From Diphasiastrum complanatum (lineage: Eukaryota > Streptophyta > Lycopodiopsida > Lycopodiales > Lycopodiaceae): a DNA stretch of 64,000 bases. The notes under the pieces are model-generated. The model worked only from the letters and a program-made list of their open reading frames with translations. It searched no databases and had not been told where the DNA came from. The position numbers and the translations under genes are program-made. Of the stretch, positions 42,901 through 54,148 are shown one piece after another. The stretch covers positions 13,268,144-13,332,143 of the forward strand of contig CM055114.1 in NCBI GenBank assembly GCA_029204225.1, in the 5' to 3' direction. The stretch's first letter is position 1. The number at the start of each line of letters is the position of its first letter.

Positions 42901-45900
42901 ACATGCACAACAAAAAGAGGACATAGTTACAAAGAATTCTGATTTTTTTAGTTTCATATTGCATTGAATTGATTCGTGGTTCGATTCAATTTTCTATACA
43001 ATTCTCTTAGATTTTTTTTCTTCACGTTTTTTTGGGGGTTTTGAAAACTTTTGTGATCGAATTTGCAATAGGATGATTCGAAGATCCAAGAATTAAATCT
43101 ATGTGTTTGGATCTACTCTATTCAAATCAACTTGTAACTATGGAAAAAGATCAGATCTGGTTCTGAGAAGAAGTGGCATTTATTGTGCTGGATTTGTTGC
43201 TTGTGTCCATTGTGTTAATTCTACTCTTGACTGTGTAAGCAATTTTGGAAATTGCATTTTTCATGGCCTTTAGTTGTTGTTATTGACACATATTCATATC
43301 CTTGAAGCTTTTTGCTGATTGTGGAGCCCAAGGTTGTGAGGACGCTAGTCGTTTAAGTTGGTTAGAACAAATTGTGGTTGGTGACCAGAATAAAATTTAT
43401 TGATATTGTACGACACTACCACTAAACTATGGTACTTGCCTTCTCTCTTCCATGCCGTGACAAAATTGTTAGTGGGGTGATTAATCCCCCGATTGGATTT
43501 CTGTGTCTCTGACCCGATCGATCAATAATGACTCGTATTGACCACCTAGTCCAACCTTGAGGCTCTTGATGATCAATTTGACCATCCCAACTTCTTGTCA
43601 ACCAGGCCTTGGCCATTATCCATCGAACTTCGATCGTGGCTGCTAGGTCCATGACAATCATCAATACCCTGCATCGTTGGGAGCTTGCCAGACATCCTCA
43701 TTGGGTTTAGTTTGCCATGCATCTTAGGCACAGTCGCCCTCAACAACCGAGATTATAGTGTGTGTTGACCTTCTGGTTATGGGTGCTATGGACAAGGAGC
43801 CCTGTGCCCTTGAGGCCTTGTTGTGGTTGAATGAAACTTTCAATAAAAAGCCTCTGGCGAGCTTGGTCAGTCACTTAAAAGCCTGAATGTTGAGCACCAC
43901 TTGTGCCGCTCTGCTCCAAAACAGCTTACTGCCCTCTTAACGAAGTGGCAATTGTATCTTTCAATGTTTAATAGAATAGACAAGACTGAAGCAATCAGTG
44001 GAGAAATGCATGATTTATAGTGTCATTTCCAACAAACAAAGATTATAGTTCGAACAAAGACTTAGCAACTTCGTAACTAGGAACAACACATCATCGAATG
44101 GAGTTCGCGATACTCAAAGCAAGCTCTATTTCTGATCTGTGAATACCATTAATTTCAAGCCCAAAGTAGGAAGGATTGACGAATTTTGGTGCACAACGTT
44201 TTGTAGATGCCAAAGTTTTTTTGAGTATCCAACTTTTGACTTCCTATGAACATAGGAGTTTTTCTCAACGGGTTGTTTATGTTGCTTGGCCATCATTTTT
44301 CTGGAAAGCGTCTAACAAGATTGCTACCTCTTTTATAAAAGTATCGTGATCGTTGCAACAATACATAGCAGAAATAACCTGGGAGATAATTACTTTGTAC
44401 AAGTTATAGATTGGCCTATTGGAAGACAGATGTATGTACTGTAAGTATTGAAAAGGTAAGTCTCTTCTTTTATCAAACTTTGAGAGCTGATAAACATCGG
44501 TGCCAGGATTAAAAGTAATCAAAATGTTCAAAAAACTAGTGGTGTTTGCTTCACAAGACTTTTTTCAATATCAAAAAATTCTAGAGGATAAATCCAAAAA
44601 GGGTTATCTGGTTTTCTAATCTGATTTTTTATCCATAAACGCATCAATATTGAGATTATTAATGAAGCAAATGTCATCAACATATCTAAACAAGTGATAG
44701 AAAACATTCATATCTTTTTTTACTTGGAAACACTCCAGCTTATGCAATAGGTTGCTTCCAAAAGTATGGGCCATTCGTATTGATTAGGACTGTCACTTAC
44801 ACAAGGGCTGCACCTAAAAGTTGTCAAATGACCAATTTACTCACTTGTACAGTAGCCTAGCCCTCTAGTTTTCAGGTTGTTTTATCACTTAGCCTCTTTT
44901 GTGGTCATTTCCTTCGTCCACTTAACCAAGGGTGATACCTGTTGTACCCTAACCAAGGTACCGATGATCCACTTTTTCTGATCTACAATTTGTCCACAAA
45001 CAGAGGTGGCCCGGGGCAGCATTCATTCAATCTCCTTCACAAAACCAATGTGACTTTTGATATGTATCTGTTTGTGAGATTGGAATATATCCAAATTCAC
45101 AAATTCAAACTGAGAAGTCAGCGATGTTTTAGGTAAAGCTTAGAAAAATACACAAGTACAGAAAAATAAAATATAGAATCCAATAAACAAAAATTTTCGC
45201 CAACAAGCACTGATCATGTCTCATCACTGAGTTGCTAACTGTGTTTCGAAGGAATTCAGATTCTCTTGGAACAAACTGATGCCTGTGATGGCTATCCATG
45301 AGTCAGCCTTCGAGCACTGAAGCTGCTGCATATTGTATTGAGAAAATTTTGACCGGCCACCAACAGCCCTGTAGTCTTGCACAATTGGGACAACAGTACG
45401 ACTTTTCTTTATCCTTCGTGAATTTGCTGCACCTGCTAGCCTGTTGTAGCACCTTCTGCTGTTTTATATTATCACTTTCGTGCCTTTTTACTTCTTCAGT
45501 AGTTATCCTCCATTTGCACAAAAGTTTTTCCTGGCCGGCAAGCTATAAATGACTAGAAATCATCGAGCTACCTTCTTTGTTGATGCCATGATCCATGTTC
45601 AAAATTTGATGCCCTGAAAATGAGCTCTTTTTTCTCTAGGAAAAGGGTTAACTTCCCCTTGAGCTGGCTATGATACCCGGTGCAAAGATAGCTGATCCTC
45701 CAAGCTTGTTGACTTGAAACTAGTCAATGATTAGAATGATGCTCCTCTTACCATAGGCATCATTAAGCTGCCTTTCTGGTCCTGGCAATCAGTCTTGAGA
45801 ATTTCTCCAAGTCTCCCACACAATCATCAGCAATGACTTGTATTGACCATTCGTGCACTGATTTGTTTGACTACCATTCTGCTGAGTAGCCTGAGTCTAT

Positions 45901-48829
45901 TCCTCATGGTCAGGTCCATGGTGCTCATACCTTGCATCTCTGGCATGCTCGATGAGCTCACTGTGCCTCTGCTTGAGACACGCCTAGCCCAGATTGGGCT
46001 AGTTGGTTGACCCTTATTGAACTGATCCACCATCCTCTCTTGTACCTCTATGACTAACTGACACATGTTTAAGAAGGCTTGGTGATAGGGTTTGACTAGA
46101 AAGATCTGGGTGAAATTCTTCTGGACTGAGGAGGATATGACTAGAAAGATCTAGGAGAATTCCTTTGGACTAATTAGATTTCTGCTTACGCATAATTCGT
46201 TTACGCATAAATTTTTTGAAGACTATAGCCCTCCATCATATTAGGGTTAGTCTGGGTCTTGTCTTTTTTCACATTTGCTATCAAGTTTAGTGTCCCTTTT
46301 GTAAGACTGATTTCCCATTCAATGTCATCTGGGTGCTGATCGCTTTGATTGTAATTCTGCCAGGTATCACTATAATGTGGCAGATTCACGTCTTGCTCAG
46401 CATGTGGAGAAAGGCAATGAAGATGGATTGTACATCAGCAGTGTTGCATCATGTTCAAATCTTTGGGCACTCATAATGGATGCAGGGACAGGATTTACTG
46501 CTCAAGTTTATGAACTTTCTCACGTGTTCCTCCATAAGGTTTGTAAACTTTTCAAGCCATGCTTTTTGACAAAACATTGGTGGCGACCAGAAGTTTAATG
46601 TCAGATGCTTTTCTTATATCTAAATTAGGAACCAAAGTTTTTTTCTCAGTTAGCAACACAACATCAATCATGAAATCAGAGAAGCTGTTTATGGATATAG
46701 ACCTGCATTTTTGCACAGGAATGGATTATGGAGCAGTGGGAAAAGAATTACTACATTAGTGCCATTGCAGGTGCAAATAATGGTAGCTCATTGGTCGTCA
46801 TGTCAAAAGGCAAGTCAAGATGAAGTTTATGTACATGAGTTGGTGACATATCTTTGGAGATTTTTTAACTGTGTACAGGTGACAACTCTGTATGCAACTG
46901 TGTGCTATGGAAATGTAATGCTTACATCAAGACCATCGATAACCTTTCAGGGACACCATATACACAACAGTCATACAAAGTTAGTGATTCGTTTCCTTTC
47001 AAATGGATCAATAAAAAATGGAGAGAAGGTTTCAACGTGACCTCCATGGCTACAGCTGGAAGTCGGTGGGGAGTTGTAATGTCAAGAAATGCTGGTTATA
47101 CAGACCAGGTAGACCTCACACTTGGAATTGTTGCAATCATAAACTCTTCTGTTCACTGTCTTGTTCTGGGCTGTATTCATAATTCAGATACCTGATTGCT
47201 CTTTTGATGCTGATCTTTTAATGTTGGATACTCCGCGAGACAGGTTGTCGAGCTTGATTTCCTGTACCCAAGCGAAGGTATCCACCGACGATGGGACAGT
47301 GGACATCGGATTACTGCCACAGCTGCCACTTGGGATCAAGCCGCCTTTGTGTTAAGTGTGCCTCGGAGGAAACCAGCTGATGAAACACAAGAAACGCTTC
47401 GCACTTCGGCTTTTCCAAGTACACATGTGAAGGTCGTTCTTTCTCATACTTTTTATCTACTTTGTACTGACGTTCAATATAATGCTTGAAATTGTGCAGA
47501 TTTTACATATTTTCTTGACTCAGTCAGTGAAGCTGTAACCTATATAGTAGAATATGCTTAAATTTTAAAGGCAGTTAGACTGCATGTTGTCGTATAGTGA
47601 TGATTATATCTTACAGTTAGGCTACATTTGTTCTGGTAGTTTTAAGTATAATTAAAAAATGTGCGCGTGTATGTGCGTGCGTTCGTGTTCGCGTGCGTTT
47701 GTGCACCTAATCTTGATAACGTGCACATAGTTGCTTCAATGCTTGCTGGAGTTTTCTACACCATATTGTAATAATTTTGCTTTGGAGTTTTTGTTTGTTC
47801 TTCTTTTAAGGAGATGCAATGCGCTTTCAAATGATGATATCAACTAGGATGTAGTGTTTTCAGCAGGGCTTTTGGGTCAGTAATGGACTCTGACAGAGAC
47901 CAGCAATTCAAAGCGAAACTTTTCAGACAAACACCTAGTAATGCTAATTTAGGCTTGTGGGGTCATTGCAGCAGCTACAGCCATGAATAGTAGGATTTTC
48001 CCTTCTGACTGTGGACCAACCCCTAGTGTCTTGGTTGCTCCTGTTGCAGTTTCTTAGGGATATATCTATCATATTTATGGATGGAAGATTCATGTTTGTA
48101 GTTCTTTAGGTGCACGTGTGATGTAGTATATTGCATCCATTTGTGGAATCTTATACTAAGCTGTCTCTTTATATTATTGTGATTGTGCAAGCTAAAAGAG
48201 CCAACTAGCTGCATCTTAGCAAGCTTGCATATTTACTGTCTTTCTTTCCACCTAATTTCTAATTAAGTCAGCTGCGTGAAGGAGTGTTGTGCAATTAATG
48301 CTTCAAAATTCACAGCAGCAAGGCAAGTAACAACTAGCCGGTCTATTCATGAATGCATGCAGTGATTAGGATTTTCTGGCCTTTTCTAGAAAGTCATGGA
48401 CGTGATTTGCATGGAGTATCGTGCATTCAAATTTCAAAGATGATCTCTGATTATAACATCAACCAACCTGATGCAAGTTGGGAGTTCAGAGAACTCATCA
48501 TCTCTGTCATCGAGTTTATTTATGCTTAAGACTTCTATTGTGGAGACTGCTGCTTTCTACAATTTTGGATGTTATCCTAATGTTTCCAATATCGATAAAA
48601 GTATAGCGGCACGCAAAGAATAAACGTATGAGTAGAATACACTTGTTCAATGTTGCTCAATGATTTTCAAAAACAGCAAATTCACGTGTTTTTTTTGTGA
48701 CATAGGAATTTTGTGGGACAACTTATTTGTATGCTGAGAAAAAAACGGTGTTTGAAAACTTTGCTGCAGGAAAAGTGGTCAAAGAATCTCTACATTGCTG
48801 CTGTGAGTTATGGTCGTACTGTATCTTAA
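30997..48829 (+). CDS. MUT9-like protein kinase (casein kinase 1-related), 16 coding exons
   Basis: Plant MUT9-like kinases are nuclear CK1-related enzymes that phosphorylate histone H3 Thr3 (and H2A in some members) and act in silencing and light or clock signalling. Exons: 30997-31500, 31804-31929, 32158-32231, 32403-32472, 32667-32722, 32841-32912, 33003-33097, 33297-33363, 33498-33627, 33785-34003, 41988-42115, 46364-46538, 46719-46809, 46951-47108, 47244-47432, 48770-48829. Total 2214 nt, 737 residues. The start MPELRSGAR is the family N-terminus, followed by a basic low-complexity tail (1-168). Kinase motifs: GKGGFGQV (184-191), VALK Lys214, HGDVKPEN with Asp306, DLG Asp329 in place of DFG (normal here), [16 protein letters not shown] (488-493) is a likely nuclear signal. 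The C-terminal module has [24 protein letters not shown] and [13 protein letters not shown], ending YGRTVS. Intact, all joins in frame. Introns 10 and 11 are swollen by transposons, and intron 13 is GC-AG. Confidence 0.95.
34109..35146 (-). mobile_element. LINE (non-LTR) reverse transcriptase fragment
   Basis: On minus: [17 protein letters not shown] (about 35010-35060), the first conserved Asp block of LINE RT. Then [20 protein letters not shown] (34750-34850). The catalytic DD block should follow but is not visible. Then [12 protein letters not shown] (34540-34575), [10 protein letters not shown] (34440-34480) and [12 protein letters not shown] (34265-34310), the downstream RT and thumb motifs. 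Several frame changes. No endonuclease domain or poly(A) tail recognised. Antisense to the kinase gene in intron 10. Confidence 0.8.
34740..34829 (-). repeat. 45-bp tandem duplication in the LINE RT
   Basis: Two identical 45-bp units (34740-34784 and 34785-34829). In the RT frame they duplicate [15 protein letters not shown] exactly and keep frame. Confidence 0.95.
35212..35724 (-). other. 170-codon open frame, unassigned
   Basis: An uninterrupted minus-strand frame between the LINE RT and the copia LTR. Residues such as [22 protein letters not shown] and [13 protein letters not shown] look protein-like, but I cannot name a domain. It might be LINE sequence upstream of RT, since it lies on the same strand and in the right order, or chance. 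Confidence 0.25.
35880..36277 (-). repeat. 3' LTR of the intron copia (398 bp)
   Basis: On minus it starts TGTTAGAAATGAATGAC after AAGGAGGG and ends CCTACA. Its plus-strand first about 95 bases match 41290-41377. The pol frame runs 16 bases into it (stop at 36262-36264). Confidence 0.9.
41278..41289 (-). promoter_or_regulatory. Primer-binding site of the intron copia
   Basis: On minus TGGTATTAGAGC immediately after the LTR end CCTACA, with no spacer. Confidence 0.85.
41290..41377 (-). repeat. Truncated 5' LTR of the intron copia (88 of 398 bp)
   Basis: Matches 35880-35975 apart from two substitutions and an 8-bp deletion (agagaaga). Homology stops at cccaactctaagagA, exactly where the intact LTR enters a gagagagaga tract. 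A different copia fragment begins there. Confidence 0.9.
41378..41771 (-). mobile_element. Separate copia integrase fragment
   Basis: On minus: [11 protein letters not shown] (about 41660-41690), corresponding to the [11 protein letters not shown] block, then [14 protein letters not shown]. After a frame change, [20 protein letters not shown] and [11 protein letters not shown] (41400-41526). This is integrase from another copia, since the intron element has its own complete integrase. It is joined to the broken 5' LTR at 41377/41378. Confidence 0.75.
42116..46363 (+). other. Intron 11 of the kinase gene (4248 bp)
   Basis: GTCACT donor and TGCCAG acceptor, joining codon AG/G within MKQRYHYNV. 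Contains the Penelope-like fragment at 44277-44773. Nothing else in 42116-44276 or 44774-46363 could be assigned. Confidence 0.85.
44277..44773 (-). mobile_element. Penelope-like reverse transcriptase fragment
   Basis: On minus: [15 protein letters not shown], then [20 protein letters not shown] with the catalytic YVDD at 44673-44684. After a frame change, [19 protein letters not shown]. After another, [26 protein letters not shown], then [20 protein letters not shown] and [12 protein letters not shown]. The pattern RYVDD, then (Y/F)DKR-D-PF, then H-SSN-P and a Y-V-ISQ helix is that of Penelope-like/TERT-related RTs, not of LINE, copia or gypsy RT. The GIY-YIG endonuclease was not seen. Stops and frame changes make it inactive. 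Antisense in intron 11. Confidence 0.65.
46810..46950 (+). other. Intron 13, GC-AG splice pair
   Basis: The exon ends ATGTCAAAAG and the intron starts GCAAGT; it ends CTTTCAG. Joining restores [15 protein letters not shown], which is conserved in the family. The only nearby GT (46814) would break the frame. Confidence 0.85.
47433..48769 (+). other. Intron 15 of the kinase gene (1337 bp)
   Basis: GTCGTT donor and TTGCTGCAG acceptor, separating the last 20 codons. Holds an alternating purine-pyrimidine tract at 47660-47706 and no transposon that I can recognise. Confidence 0.85.
47660..47706 (+). repeat. Alternating purine-pyrimidine (GT/GC) tract
   Basis: Reads tgtgcgcgtgtatgtgcgtg and continues in similar style to gtttgtgcac. 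Nearly unbroken RY alternation with many CG and TG steps, the type that can adopt Z-DNA. Confidence 0.7.
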
Positions 48830-51800
48830 GAGTTACAGGAATTGGAACATCCCAGATTTCTGTCAGAGAACATACTTTTGGATTGTGGCTCTGAGTAGAA
48901 ATTTTGATCTTTGCAGACCATGATTCTACCATGTTACATGTTGCATCTTGCATGTTACTGATCCCTCACTACAGTATATGTCTAACAGAGGAGAGAAATG
49001 TAGTTGCAAACAAGTTGCTGTATCCTTCCCGTGAGAATCTGTATGAAAATTGATTCTCAGTTCAAAGGAGGTCTGATATATCTCTTTATTGAAGAGATCA
49101 GCACTTAATCTTCTTATATAGCACGTCGAGGGACAGCAAATGTGCAACTCCCGGAATTTTGTTGCAACTCTGTAGATTCTAGAACTGAAAAGTGCTTATT
49201 GCCACACTTTGTACCAATTGATTTGGGCATTGTAATATGTCAATGTAGTTGATCGGAGATTCTTATTGTTTTCACGTTGTTTCACAACAGCAGAGTGATG
49301 CCTGTTGAAGCGGAGGGCTATTTTCTTGTATAAAGCTCTGTGCATGGCAACTACATTGCTGTCAAATTGGCCATATGTTAACTTCAAGCTAAAATTTACG
49401 TATATTAGTGATAATTGTGTGCATTTTTGCCAGATTTTTGAAGTTTTCTTGCTGGTTCTCAGACACCTTCGCCAGCACTATACGGAAGTCGATGTTTTCT
49501 TTCATGGTTACCAGTAAAAGCATCTCCATTGGATTTTGAACTTGCAAACTTGCCACAAATCTGTTTGAAAACTTCAACACTTATTGCAGGAGTTTAGTTG
49601 TGAATTATAATATTTCAATATGTATGGAAATTTGAATATTGTGGGAAGCATCAAAGTCAAAAGCTTTTATGTTATTAGACTGAAATTTGTTTCATCTTAT
49701 TGTATGGTAAAGTTGGCATTTTCTCTATGAAATGTTTTCAAACCTCTTTTTGTCAAACTTGCAAACAGAGTTGCAATCTCATACTTCAAGAACCAATGGG
49801 GTTTTTTTTTGGCTCATTGTAGATTAGTCATGGGTGGTTTGGAAATACATTATTTTTCTAATGTTTGAATTGAAGAGAGGTACTGCTTGATAATGGTGAT
49901 TCTAAAACTTTATTAATAGCTTAGAACACAATTTCATATGTCCAAGACGGTTTTTAAAAAATGAAACTTGATAATTTGTTTTTGGTGCGGAAACAGCTGT
50001 TCCAGCAAAATTATGAGCCCAGCAATTCAAAGCCTAGTGTTTTAAATAGAAGACAACCCCTGCCTCCCTATCTCAATGGATTTATGATCTAGGTATGATA
50101 CAACTTCCAGTGATACATTCCAGCCCAAACAAGAATTAGCAAGAGCCATATAATTCACTGAAGTTAACCTTTTGCGGATGAATTATGTCTCCCATTACGA
50201 CAATAAGAAACTTTGGTAGAAGTTTGGAGATATCCATAGAAGAGAAGCTTTGATGTTTGCAGACTGGTGCTCTTTCTAGGTGAAAGATGCAACCGTTGTC
50301 CTAAATCAACTAGCAAAAAGCAAATTAGGAAGTGAATCAACTAGCAAATTAGGAAGTGTGCGCTTTAAGATGGCAGGAGCAAGGGTTAGTGTTTTGAATC
50401 AGGGGCTTCTAATGACAAATTATTTAAACATTAAGGCCTAGAGAAGAGGACTTTGTTGGTGTCGAAGGGAGATGACAGCCCAACTAGAAAACTTCCTTCA
50501 CCCATACTATTTATTCAGAGCTGATGACACTAGCATTTAGTGTTGTCAATGTGATAACACCTAGCATTTAGTCTTATCCATAGACAATCTATGAATCTTT
50601 TTATGCTGTCAACAAAGGTTATCTTCCCGAGAAGGTAGACGGCCACATAATCTGTGCAATGAAACCACATAAAAGTCTGCGTAGATTTTACCTCAATTGA
50701 CTTGAGAAGTTTAAAATGCTACACTTGAATCGAAAAAACCTCCACCAACTAGGTTGCAGTCACATAAAATGGCATCTATGTGTAAGAGCATGTGTGAGGT
50801 CAGGTAAGATAGTGTGGTATTCTTTTCACTATATGAGTCCACTTTTCCATTTGCTCAAAATAAACAAACATTCCTACCACGAAAGGGAGGAGCTTGTCTT
50901 TTTGATGGGAGACCAAGATGAGCCACACATTCCTCTGCTTTGACCATAACCTTGCACTTTCACAGATTATAAGGCCAAATTTTTGCCCAACCCGATCACA
51001 CTTCCTTCTCCATCCTTATCAAATTCTCTATGATCTCGCAGGTTGATAATACCAAGAGTATCGTAATCAAATTCCGGTAAATAACGTCCCTTGCACCAAT
51101 TGCCTAAATTTAAGTTCATTATGGATAATAATACGTACACATGAGCGCCCCAGTTGTTTAGATTTACAATTAGAGAGCACATCTCCAAGAACAATCAAAG
51201 TTTTTCTCGAATACATCACAAGAATTTACACACAGACAAGAATTCAAAGAAAGTACATTGTCCAAGTTGCGTATAAGCACTTCCCTACCTTAAGAGTACG
51301 AGGCACCACTTAAAGACTGAATTAGCATGAAATCACAACCCACTATCAAGATGGAGTGTAATAGCGACAATCCCTCGATCTTTGTTTTTTGAACTTCCTC
51401 TATAATATAAACATACAGTTGCACTCCTTTTTTAACACACATGATAAATCACTGTACGGAAATGGCACATACGGAACATCATTTCATTCGTATATTTAAT
51501 TTTAGAAACATTTCTTTTGATGCTTTATTTTTTTAGTCCCACCCCTCCAGTGCATTTGGGATCAATCCCAGCTACCTGATCAGGGGGAAAGTTGATGATC
51601 TCAGGCAATAAACAATGTGATCAGGAGGAAAATATGTTGCATCAGACCACGATTCCTTTGCATCAAACCATAGTTCCGTTGGTCACCAAATGGCTGTGAT
51701 GGAATGGATCACCAAAATCGCTACTTTGTTTTTGCAAACGCTGGGCTGGAATCCTGAAATCGTTACTTTGGGAGAATTGTCCTTTCACAATGCTGAACTA

Positions 51801-54135
51801 GTTGGGAATGAAAATGAAGAGGTGATCTACTCTCTACATACCACTTTGGCTACGTTTTTCATAGATCTATGTATTTTGTTTGAAATAATTCGAGTCTGAT
51901 TATCATTAATTTGTTAGTAAGTAATTAGTAGTTGTAGTATGAATTGTTCCTACCACACAAGTTTTAGCAACTTTGCCACATTTTCGGGATTGAGAACTCG
52001 CATCCTCCAGATCAGATACCAATGAAACACACATCCCTATTACAACAATTGACAATCTTGCAATCTTGGAAGCCATCATGAACTTTTTGTTGGCCAACAA
52101 AATTCTATTGCAAAAGAAAAAGTTAAATAGTGCTTTGAAAGACTCAAAAAAAAGTATTATGCTCATTACCATAAATTTCACTACATGGATAACAAAATCG
52201 AATTGCGCAGCAACAAAGTACACTAAAGGTCTCCACAAAAGACATCCAAAGAATTGAAACAATCATATTCTACTTTCTATTGTTATCAGCTCCAAAACCA
52301 GATTTGCGCCAACTCTAGTATAAAACTCAATATAAATCTCCCACTACGTAATTACCTGTACTAAAGGCATCATTAAGAGGTATAAACAATACACACAAAG
52401 AAAGCATAATTTATTTGTGAAGACATCAATAAGAGTTACAATAATACATACAAACGAAGCAACATCTACAAATTCATAACAATAGAGTGAGGCTTGCAGT
52501 TATGTGAATCCTTCAATAGCTCATAAGAAAAGTGTGCGTCATAAACTAAAGCAACACTTGAAGGAGTTAGACTCAAACTTTTTCCTACAGTAATTCACTT
52601 TAGAAGTAAACATAACATTTACTATATGTCTTTGAATTTTCTTTATGCCTTAGTGGAATGAAATTTTTGGGGGACAACAAATTATAAGGAAGGGAAGCAT
52701 AGGGGACATTAGGGGTAGTAAGTGTACAATTAGGATCTTTTTTGGAAATCCCTGGGAATAATTGCATAGTATTGAATAGGATTTTTTAAAGTAGAATTCA
52801 TTTAGTGAATTCATAAAAGATATCTTCGCAACCATGTGATTAAACACGGTTTTGGGATGTAAAATTCTGATGGTAGAAGTAGAGTTTTAACACATGGATC
52901 ACATTAGACTTGTTAGTGTGACATAAGCTTATACCTAGAGTTATTACTTTCGGAGAAGAAGAGACTCATAAGCATATCACTAACCTGGAAGGGTTGGTAT
53001 TGTGATGTTGAACCATGTTGATCCTTCTACTTAAATCACAGAGTCATGAGCGGATCTTGTATATCCATCTGAATGTCATACCAGACATCCAAATAAATGG
53101 ATTCTCTAGTTTTTGGTAGGGAAAGATACTTTTCCTATAAGGATTATAGGACAACTCGATTGATCAGTGGGATTTCTAAAAAAGTCGATTAAGAACCTTT
53201 TTGGAGGGAGACCTCATGAAAATTACATAGAAACCTTTGAAATTGCATTCAAGGTGAGTTTATGTAGTACATGTTTACCTTGTTGACACAATAAAATTCT
53301 CAACACTAATTGTTTGATCCTTGAAGTCTATGCAATAATGAAGGTTTATTGAATTAATGAAGTAAGCCAAGTCCTAATATGACAAGATATTGTGGCAAAT
53401 ATGCTTCTATGATAAACGAGGCCTATTTTCTCCACAATGTCCTTACGTGAGAAATCAGGTCTTGGCCACTTCCAATCATGACGGTCCCATGGATTACCCC
53501 GTACTCCCGGATCAATGAAAGTTTTTCAAGCTCTCAGAGATATGACCAACGGGAGAGTATGCTTATACAAATCCAAGAGCTACTATTGCGTTACGGATAC
53601 GTAGTATATAGGCGGTCTGTGCTATCCAACGATGATGATCACACAGATATATTGTACATATTTGGTTCCATCTTGTTGATGTTAATTGGATATGAGTACT
53701 ATAAACAAGAAGTCACTTTCAGCATGAAAGGTTTTCAAGTTCCATTTTCTGAAAAACAGAGGAAAAGGCATATACTTTCAAACTTGCTATGGTGAACTAT
53801 GCGCATCTACATAGAAAAATATTATTTCAATTGCTCTTTTACATACACAAAACATGATTTTTATTTTTTATTGTTCTATCTACAATGCAACAACCTATAA
53901 GTCATGATTTCTCATTGTCAACATATTAATCTCTCACTAGTGAGACCTGAAATTAATAGACATATGACAAGCTATGGAGGTTTTGTCTTTTTTATGCATC
54001 TATGGTGTTGAATTTTGTCTATGTAGCTATTTCAAAGAGAATCCATAGTGATACAAATGGCACTACATGCTATTGGAAAGAGGTGTGTGTGTGTTGGGAA
54101 AATCAAAGTCTCATCCACGAAACGAAACGAAACGA
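48830..54135. other. Kinase 3' flank and intergenic stretch, no gene recognised
   Basis: The first few hundred bases would be the kinase 3' UTR; no clear polyadenylation site could be fixed. Open frames are short and without motifs. Two are the longest: 51906-52262 minus (118 codons, strongly hydrophobic, three possible membrane segments) and 53478-53795 plus (105 codons, one hydrophobic stretch ILYIFGSILLMLIGY). Neither has homologs that I recognise. A doubled phrase acctagcattta/actagcattta lies near 50530-50570. Confidence 0.45.
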
Positions 54136-54147
54136 GCTCTGATACCA
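54136..54147 (-). promoter_or_regulatory. Retrotransposon primer-binding site, minus strand
   Basis: On minus TGGTATCAGAGC, one base after the LTR end, with the same gaaacgaaacg-type leader as at 11130-11160. No gag follows to the left. Confidence 0.85.
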
Positions 54148-54148
54148 C

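Noticed and set aside
46806-46820. GT at 46814 as the donor of intron 13
   Set aside because: It would add bases that change the frame and destroy the conserved SKGTPYTQQ peptide.
51906-52262. 118-codon hydrophobic minus frame as a membrane protein gene
   Set aside because: Hydrophobic bias is expected from the complement of an A-rich plus strand; no homology, no upstream signals.
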